64,000 bases of DNA from Pogostemon cablin (Eukaryota > Streptophyta > Magnoliopsida > Lamiales > Lamiaceae): positions 11,373,948-11,437,947 of the forward strand of contig CM043006.1 of assembly GCA_023678885.1 (NCBI GenBank), read 5' to 3'. This document shows positions 57,491 to 64,000 of this stretch, in pieces (positions within the stretch are counted from its first letter, which is position 1; each line of letters opens with the position of its first letter). The notes beneath the pieces were generated by a model. It was given only the letters and a program-made list of their open reading frames with translations, ran no database searches and was not told the DNA's origin. Both the position numbers and the translations under genes were made by a program.

Positions 57491-57925
57491 ATGAACGGCC
57501 TACAACTACAACAAGCCTATCGGAACTATCAGCGAAACACCCAATACGACTTCTCTACCCACATTGCTCACATGTTGCCATTGTGGAGGCAAGTCAAGGA
57601 CGTTGGCGAAGGGATTACTGATTACTGGGCTTGTTTAAAGCTGATAGATACACTGCAATGGGTTTGGAAGGACATAGCCAACACAATCTTTTTGGATGGC
57701 TTACGATACACCATCAATTCGCCTGTTCCACAAACCAGTTATACTCGTTTCACTCTATGATTGTTCGACAGAGTAGTTCGTTTAGTGCCACCTGAGGGAC
57801 CTTTGACGCAATGGGGTGAGTTAATGCGTGAGCAGTACTACGCGGTGCCCGAACCCGCACCCAACGATGGGAATTCCGAAGAAGAAGAAGACCCTGAAGA
57901 AGATATGGGAGAAGATGATGAATAA
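57491..57925 (+). pseudogene. Unidentified small ORF between PBS and gag of the Tekay element
   Basis: A 144-codon frame has one internal TGA (57758-57760). It starts MNGLQLQQAYRNYQRNTQY, continues with IAHMLPLWRQVKDVGEGITDYW and LFDRVVRLVPPEGPLTQWGEL, and ends in a very acidic tail (NSEEEEDPEEDMGEDDE) before TAA at 57923. Base composition is clearly coding-like compared with flanks. It does not resemble gag, pol or a domain I can name. It precedes gag by 270 bp in the same direction. It may be an accessory gene of this family or a captured host fragment. Confidence 0.5.
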
Positions 57926-58196
57926 GTGATTCATGCGAATGATAGTTTCAATTTTCCATTTTGAAAAAAAAAATAAATATCCCGTATGTTAGGGACGAAA
58001 TTTTAATTTTCTAGCAATTGATTTTTATGTTTCGTTGATTTGAAAATAATTATTCACTTAATAATGAATACAAAGTTTATTATTTTGAATTATGTGCCTC
58101 CATCATGTAATTGTTGCCCTAACAATGTGACGATATGCAATATTATTATAATTATAGATTCTATCTGATAAAGTACTTACATTGAAAAATTAAAGG

Positions 58197-59150
58197 ATGC
58201 CTCCCCAAAGAGACGCACAAAATGCTCAAAACGCTCCAAATGCTGATCCAGATGCTCATACAAAAATGGTGCATGAGTTCCGTGCAAACCACCCACCCTT
58301 TTTCAAAGGTAAGAAGGACCTGAGTACGTGGAAGAATGGCTTCGATCGGTTGAGAGGACTTTCGCCTCTTAAAGTGCACTGATGAACAGCGGGTGCTCTA
58401 CGCATCCAACCAACTGGCTGAGGATGCGGACCATTGGTGGGACGCATATTGGGCTATGAGCCCAAACGAGAACCGGGAAGCTATCACCTAGGATGGGTTT
58501 AGAAATATAGTGCTGGAGAATTATTACCCACAGGTTCACCGAGAAAGGATGGAGCATGAATTTTACAATCTTAGACAAGGGAACATGACGGTGATCGAGT
58601 ATGAGCGAAAATTTAATCAACTACGCTGATCGGCACCGCAGCTGGTTGACACGGAGGTAAAGCGAGCAAAGAAATTCCTGGACGGACTGCACCAGGATAG
58701 ACAAGAGAAGATGTCGGCATTACCTGACATGAACTATGCTGATACGTTTATGAGAGCACAGAAGGTTGAAGCTTGCATGCTTAAAGGGCGAGCCAACAAC
58801 AAGTAGATGGAGAACCCCAATAAGAGAAAATGGGAGAATTCTGGCCAAAGGAGGAACAACAACAGGCAGACAAGGTCATACAACAACCCGCCTGCCAATG
58901 CACAAAGATCAAAGCCTCTATATTCACAGTGCGGAAGGAATCATCACGGGGAATGTCTCAAGGGACAAAACAAATGCTATAGGTGCTATGAAGTTGGACA
59001 TCGAGCTCAAGACTGCCCAAAGCCATCCAATTATAGGCCTGATAGAAGGAAACCGCCTGCGGGGGGAAGTGCGAGGCAACCCACTGGGGGACAAGGAAGA
59101 GTTTTCGCCATGGATCAAGCTGGGGGGAGCAAGGGCCCCGATGTTATGAC
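58197..59150 (+). pseudogene. gag: Tekay gag
   Basis: It starts MPPQRDAQNAQNAPN. A one-base change near 58315-58320 shifts the frame inside FFKGKKD..., after which the capsid core continues: LYASNQLAEDADHWWDAYW, FRNIVLENYYPQVHRERMEHEFYNLRQGNMTVIEYERKF and KRAKKFLDGLHQDRQEKM. Stops fall at 58489, 58627 and 58804. The nucleocapsid zinc knuckle CYRCYEVGHRAQDCP (C-x2-C-x4-H-x4-C) is intact near 58975-59020, preceded by a second cysteine cluster (CGRNHHGECLKG). It would package RNA. Confidence 0.9.
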
Positions 59151-60393
59151 AGGTACTTTATCAGTGGGTAAATCCCGAGCCTTCACTTTATTTGACACAG
59201 GTGCGTCACATTCTTTTATTTCCGCAAAGTTTTGCCAAAAGATTCATTGCAAACAAGTCAAGAGCGATGAACCTCTTGAGGTTAGTTTACCATCAGGAGA
59301 GAGAATCATTGCGCATTCCTTGATAGAAAAAGTAGATGTATACATTGAAGGAGTAGATTTTAGCATCAAGCCATACGTCTTGGATATGCATGGATTCGAT
59401 ATGATATTAGGAATGGATTGGCTTACCTATCATCAAGCCAACATCATATGCAAGGAACGAGAAGTGGCCCTAAGGGAACCAAGATCCAAAAGAGAAATCA
59501 TTCACAAGATCAAGAGTGGCGTCATACCAAGAGTCTTGTCGGCCGCAAAGGCTGCGAAGATGCTGAGGAAGAAATCTTGCCAAGGATTCTTAGCCAACAT
59601 AATAGACACCAGTGCTATGGAGATATCACCGAGTGACGTACCAATTGTACGTGACTATCTCGATGTTTTTCCGGAAGATTTACCAGGAATACCTCCAAAC
59701 CGTCAAGTGGAGTTTTCAATAGATTTGCTGCCAGGATCGGCACCAGTATCCAAAGCTCCATATCGAATGGCGCCCATAGAACTACAAGAATTGAAGGTCC
59801 AGCTACAAGAGCTCTTACACTTGGAACTCATTCGCCCAAGCGTATCACCATGGGGGGCGCCGGTACTTTTCGTCAAGAAGAAAGATGGATCGATGAGGAT
59901 GTGCATTGACTATCGAGAGCTTAATCGCTTGACAGTGAAGAACAAATATCCTTTGCCCCAAATTGAGGACTTATTTGATCAACTAGAAGGAGCAAGTACA
60001 TTCTCCAAGATTGACTTGAGGTCCGGATACCATCAATTAAGAGTAAAGGAGTCAGATATCTCCAAGACTGCTTTTAGAACTCACTATGGGCACTACGAGT
60101 TCGTCGTTATGCCTTTTGGATTGAGTAATGCCCCTGCTGTGTTTATGGATTTAATGAACCGAGTTTTCCATCCATATCTTGATCGATTTGTCATAGTATT
60201 TATTGATGACATTTTGGTATACTCCAAGGACGAAGCACAACATGAGGAGCACTTGAGAATAGTGTTCGAGACACTTCGGAAGGAGAAGCTCTACGCAAAG
60301 TTCAAGAAATGCGAGTTTTGGATGAATCAAGTCACATTCCTTGGACATGTGGTGACATCTCAAGGAATTGAAGTAGATTCCTCAAGGAGTTGA
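59151..60393 (+). pseudogene. Tekay protease and reverse transcriptase
   Basis: Open for its whole length. The protease has SRAFTLFDTGASHSFIS and FDMILGMDWLTYH. RT follows a spacer (VPIVRDYLDVFPEDLPGIPP) with SPWGAPVLFVKKKDGSMRMC, DYRELNRLTVKNKYPLPQ, FSKIDLRSGYHQLRV, FGLSNAPAVF and VFIDDILVYSKD (catalytic D-D intact). It ends in KFKKCEFWMNQVTFLGHVV at the start of the duplicated segment. A frameshift at about 60372 (extra base in GACTCCTCAAGGAGTTGAAG against GATCCCTCAAAGATTGAAG in the second copy) separates it from RNase H. Confidence 0.93.
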
Positions 60394-60397
60394 AGCT

Positions 60398-61505
60398 GTG
60401 AACCAATGGAAGACGCCTACAAATGTACAAGAAGTTCGTAGTTTCTTGGGGTTAGCAGGCTATTACCGAAGATTCATTGAAGGATTCTCGAAGATAGCCA
60501 GTCCAATGACACGTTTGACTCGCAAAGGAGAAAAGTTTGTCTGGTCTGAGAAATGTGAAGAGAGTTTCCAAAGGTTAAAACATGACCTGACTACAGCACC
60601 GGTCTTGACGATACCCAATCCAAATGAAGAATTCACAGTCTACAGTGATGCATCGAAACAAGGACTCGGATGTGTATTGATGCAAGATGGGAAGGTTATC
60701 GCTTATGATTCAAGACAACTAAGACCACATGAGGTGAACTATCCTACTCATGACTTGGAATTAGCGGCCGTGGTTCATGCCTTGAAGATTTCGCGACACT
60801 ACCTTTATGGAGGAAGATGTACAATCTTCACGGACCATAAAAGCTTGAAGTACCTTTTCACTCAAAGGGAACTCAACATGAGACAAAGGAGATGGTTAGA
60901 ATTGGTGAAAGATTATGATTGCTCAATTGAATACCATCCAGGTAAGGCTAACGTAGTAGCCGATGCATTGAGCCGAAAGACCAAAACGGAGCTAAATAGT
61001 GTGTACCAAGCAAGAAGAGTTGATCGAGGAATTCACCAAGATGTAAATTGAATTTGTGACATCATCCTCCGGCACGAGGGCAATCATTGCAGCATTGGAA
61101 ATCCAGCCGAATCTGAAAATGGAAATAAAGAAAGCTCAAGAGCAAGATCACTTTTTGCAAGGAATGAAGAAGAAGGCACAAGGAGGCGAATATAATGGCT
61201 TCAAGGTAGATGATGAGGGAGTATTGACATTAAACGGAAGAGTGTGTGTGCCGATGGTTGAGAAATTAAGAGAGAAGATTTTAGGAGAGGCACATAGAGC
61301 TCCATACACCGCTCATCCGGGAGGAACAAAGATGTATCAAGATTTGAAAGAAAGATTTTGGTGGAGGAGTATGAAGCGAGATATTGGATACTTTATAGAA
61401 AGATGTTTAACTTGCCAACATGTTAAGATTGAACACCAACGACCAGCCGGAAAGCTTAAACCACTCGAGATTCCTGAGTGGAAATGGGAACAAATTTCCA
61501 TGGAT
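60398..61505 (+). pseudogene. Tekay RNase H and integrase N-terminus, first copy
   Basis: RNase H has FTVYSDASKQGLGCVLMQ, YPTHDLELAAVVHALKI, FTDHKSLKYLF and NVVADALSRK, with all acidic residues present. After a frameshift near 61021 come the integrase zinc-binding residues (HPGGTKMYQDL, CLTCQHVKIEHQRPAGKL) and WKWEQISMDYA. The frame then runs into a second copy of the RT end and never reaches the integrase core. Confidence 0.9.
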
Positions 61506-61566
61506 TACGCGAAGTTCAAGAAATGCGAGTTTTGGATGAATCAAGTCACATTCCTTCGAGTTTTGG

Positions 61567-62741
61567 ATGAATCAAGTCACATTCCTTGGACATGTGGTGA
61601 CATCTCAAGGAATTGAAGTAGATCCCTCAAAGATTGAAGCTGTGAACCAATGGAAGATGCCTACAAATGTACAAGAAGTTCGTAGTTTCTTGGGGTTAGC
61701 AGGTTATTACCGAAGATTCATTGAAGGATTCTCGAAGATAGCCAGTCCAATGACACGTTTGACTCGCAAAGGAGAAAAGTTTGTCTGGTCTGAGAAATGT
61801 GAAGAGAGTTTCCAAAGGTTGAAACATGACCTGACTACAGCACCGGTCTTGACGATACCCAATCCAAATGAAGAATTCAATCTACAGTGATGCATCGAAA
61901 CAAGGACTCAGATGTGTATTGATGCAAGATGGGAAGGTTATCGCTTATGCTTCAAGACAACTAAGACCACATGAAGTGAATTATCCGACTCATGACTTGG
62001 AATTAGCGGCCGTGGTTCATGCCTTGAAGATTTGGCGACACTACCTTTATGGAGGAAGATGTACAATCTTCACGGACCATAAAAGCTTGAAGTACCTTTT
62101 CACTCAAAGGGAACTCAACATGAGACAAAGGAGATTGTTAAAATTGGTGAAAGATTATGATTGCTCAATTGAATACCATCCAGGCAAGGCTAACGTAGTA
62201 GCCGATGCATTGAGCCGAAAGACCAAAACGGAGCTAAATAGTTTGTGTACCAAGCAAGAAGAGTTGATCAAGGAATTCACCAAGATGCAAATTGAATTTG
62301 TGACATCATCCTCTGGCACGAGGGCAATCATTGCAACATTGGAAATCCAGCCAAGTCTGAAAATGGGAATAAAGAAAGCTCAAGAGCAAGATCACTTTTT
62401 GCAAGGAATGAAGAAGAAGGCACAAGGAGGCGAATATAATGGCTTCAAGGTAGATGATGAGGGAGTATTGACATTAAACGGAAGAGTGTGTGTGCCGATG
62501 GTTGAGAAATTAAGAGAGAAGATTTTAGGAGAGGCACATAGAGCTCCATAAACCGCTCATCCGGGAGGAACAAAGATGTATCAAGATTTGAAAGAAAGAT
62601 TTTGGTGGAGAGTATGAAGCGAGATATTGGATACTTTATAGAAAGATGTTTAACTTGCCAACAAGTTAAGATTGAACACCAACGACCAGCCGGAAAGCTT
62701 AAACCACTCCCGAGTAGAAATGGGATCAAATTTCCATGGAT
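61567..62741 (+). pseudogene. Tekay RNase H and integrase N-terminus, second copy
   Basis: It repeats the end of RT (VTFLGHVVTSQGIEVDPSKI), RNase H (YSDASKQGLRCVLMQ, YPTHDLELAAVVHALKIW, FTDHKSLKYLF, VVADALSRK) and the integrase zinc region. Small deletions near 61880, 62608 and 62708 and a nonsense change at 62551-62553 (CCATAA against CCATAC in the first unit) break it. Relative to the first unit it keeps an unbroken RNase H frame from 61868 to 62551. Confidence 0.9.
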
Positions 62742-63521
62742 TTTGTCGTGGGATTGCCAAGGTCCTCAAGGGGAAATCATGCCATATGGGTCATCGCCGA
62801 TCGATTGACCAAGTCGGCTCACTTCTTACCAGTGAAGATGACGTTCAAAATGGAGCAGTATGCTCAAATATATATTCAAGAGATAGTGAAACTTCATGAT
62901 GTACCAATTTCTATAGTGTCTGATAGAGATGCGCGCTTTACTTCAAGATTTTGGGAAAGTCTGCACAAGGCCATGGGAACTAGATTAAATTTCAGTACTG
63001 CCTATCACCCGCAAACCGATGGGCAATCGGAGAGGACGATTCAAATTTTGGAATATATGTTAAGAGCATGCACACTTGACTTTGATGAAGCATGGGAAAA
63101 GTTTCTACCTCTAGTCGAGTTTGCCTACAACAACAGTTATCAAGCGACTATCAAAATGGCCCCTTATGAGGCGCTCTATGGAAGAAAGTGTAGATCACCA
63201 TTGTATTGGGATGATGTTGGTGAGAAGGCTGTCCTAGGCCCCAACATGATAGAAGAAGTTGTTGACAAGATCAGAATTATTCGAGAAAGGATCAAGTCTG
63301 CCCAGGATAGACAAAAGTCCTATGCTGATCAAAGAAGAAGGGATTTGCATTTTGAAGTCGGAGACCATGTGTTTCTAAAAGTGGCTCCCACGAAGGGTGT
63401 CATTCGATTCGGAAGAAGAGGGAAGCTAGGGCGCCGTTTTGTTGGACCATTTGAAATTCTCGAACGAGTTGGGAATCTAGCCTATCGTGGCTTTACCTCC
63501 CGAGTTGTCCTCATTTCATAA
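62736..63521 (+). pseudogene. Tekay integrase core and C-terminal domain
   Basis: MDFVVGLPRSSRGNHAIWVI carries the first catalytic Asp, SIVSDRDARFTSRFWESL the second, and TAYHPQTDGQSERTIQILE the Glu. The GPY/F-type C-terminal domain follows (VGDHVFLKVAPTKGVIRFG, GRRFVGPFEIL). The frame is open, but it is disconnected upstream by the duplication and the broken second unit, and shifts at about 63487 into the chromodomain frame. Confidence 0.92.
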
Positions 63522-63789
63522 TGTTTTCCACATTTCGATGTTGAGAAAATATATTCATGATCCTAGCCACGTGGTAAATTTCTCGATATTGGAAATCGGC
63601 AAAGACTTAACATATGAAGAAGAGCCTATGAAAGTCTTGGAGCGAAAGGTCCAAATGATTCGAAATCATGAAGTGCCATTCATTAAAGTTCAATGGAGTC
63701 GACACACGAAAGATGAGGCCACATGGGAAAGAGAAGATGAAATACAAGCAAGATACCCATCTTTCTTTACGGGTAAGACATTTTTTTGA
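63487..63789 (+). pseudogene. Tekay integrase tail and chromodomain
   Basis: ALPPELSSFHNVFHISMLRKY is the usual end of the integrase GPY domain. It is followed by DLTYEEEPMKVLERKVQMI and VPFIKVQWSRHTKDEATWERE, a chromodomain of the chromovirus type that tethers integration to chromatin marks. It ends at a TGA at 63787-63789. Only the short frameshift at the junction with the integrase core is abnormal. Confidence 0.93.
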
Positions 63790-63831
63790 TGGAATTTTAC
63801 ATTTTTTTGATGGAATTTTGAGGACGAAATT

Positions 63832-63849
63832 TTTATTAGAAGGGTAGAA
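63832..63849 (+). other. Tekay polypurine tract
   Basis: ATTAGAAGGGTAGAA directly precedes the 3' LTR start TGTAAC. It is purine-rich, but weaker than the usual G-run of Tekay tracts. Confidence 0.65.
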
Positions 63850-64000
63850 TGTAACAACCCATATATTTTTACATACATGATCCAATTGTGGCCCAACCCT
63901 TGGAGGCCCAATACAAACATAAATCCCAATTCAGCCACTTATTTAACTTACAGCCGTGTGAATGGGGGAGAGTCAACAAGTGATACACTTTCCTTATATA
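63850..64000 (+). repeat. Tekay 3' LTR, cut by window end
   Basis: The visible 151 bp match 55022-55171 with about two differences (an extra A near 63872 and GGGGGA for GAGGGA near 63965). Confidence 0.95.

Larger units (their letters stand above)
60292..62741 (+). repeat. 1.2-kb tandem duplication within Tekay pol
   Basis: Segment 60292-61505 is repeated at 61506-62741. Junctions: TCTACGCAAAGTTCAAG (left donor), GATTACGCGAAGTTCAAG (internal) and GATTTTGTCGTGG (right). A 31-bp stretch (61526-61556) is itself duplicated at 61557-61587. The units are nearly identical, with point changes and small indels, mostly deletions in the second unit (near 61880, 62608 and 62708). Confidence 0.95.
55022..64000 (+). 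mobile_element. Tekay-lineage chromovirus (Ty3/gypsy), truncated by the window end
   Basis: The 5' LTR (55022-57179) and the first 151 bp of the 3' LTR (63850 onward) are almost identical where they can be compared, implying a comparatively young insertion. The initiator-Met tRNA PBS, the FDTGASHSFIS protease, the FIDDILVYSKD reverse transcriptase and a C-terminal chromodomain place it in Tekay (Del). Pol has an internal 1.2-kb tandem duplication, so the frame is broken despite the good LTR match. The left target base set is ATACT; the right flank is outside the window. Confidence 0.93.

Overview
This window is nuclear DNA of a flowering plant, probably a eudicot. It is AT-rich, carries (TA)n and (AAT)n microsatellites and many Stowaway-type MITEs, and is dominated by nested Ty3/gypsy LTR retrotransposons of the plant lineages Tat, Athila and Tekay. 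Only one ordinary host gene is recognisable: the 3' end of an organellar-type ribosome-recycling factor (RRF) gene on the minus strand at 53.8-54.9 kb.

Left block, 0.9-26.3 kb: one Tat retrotransposon on the minus strand. It is bounded by CACAG target duplications and two LTRs of about 600 bp. Read right to left it holds 5' LTR, PBS, gag, protease, RT, RNase H, a second (archaeal-type) RNase H and integrase. Then come two related antisense (+ strand) accessory genes in tandem, each with its own TATA box, and last the 3' LTR. A hAT transposon (4.36-8.03 kb, 8-bp duplication) sits between the two accessory genes. An Athila element (8.26-17.52 kb) landed in the third codon of the second one.

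Middle, 26.3-31.5 kb: AT-rich DNA with several MITEs, including one Stowaway inside another, and a 1.2-kb Mutator-like element with perfect 9-bp duplications that carries foreign-looking gene sequence (Pack-MULE type).

Large MULE, 31.5-51.3 kb: terminal inverted repeats and 9-bp duplications (ATATTTTAT) delimit a Mutator-like element carrying gene-like exons pointing inward from both ends. Inside it lie a 240-bp MITE with the same kind of ends, a degenerate ATACCCTTT repeat field, an 840-bp hAT MITE, and a 13.6-kb Athila element. That Athila has gag, pol and an extra ORF1-like gene preceded by a splice-acceptor-like sequence.

Right block, 51.3-64 kb: MITE-rich AT-rich DNA, the RRF exons, and a Tekay chromovirus (from 55.02 kb to beyond the window) inserted in an RRF intron. 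The Tekay element has a 1.2-kb tandem duplication inside pol, a chromodomain, and an extra small ORF before gag. All retrotransposon genes here carry stops or frameshifts, so none looks autonomous. The most unusual architecture is the pair of promoter-bearing antisense accessory genes in the Tat element.
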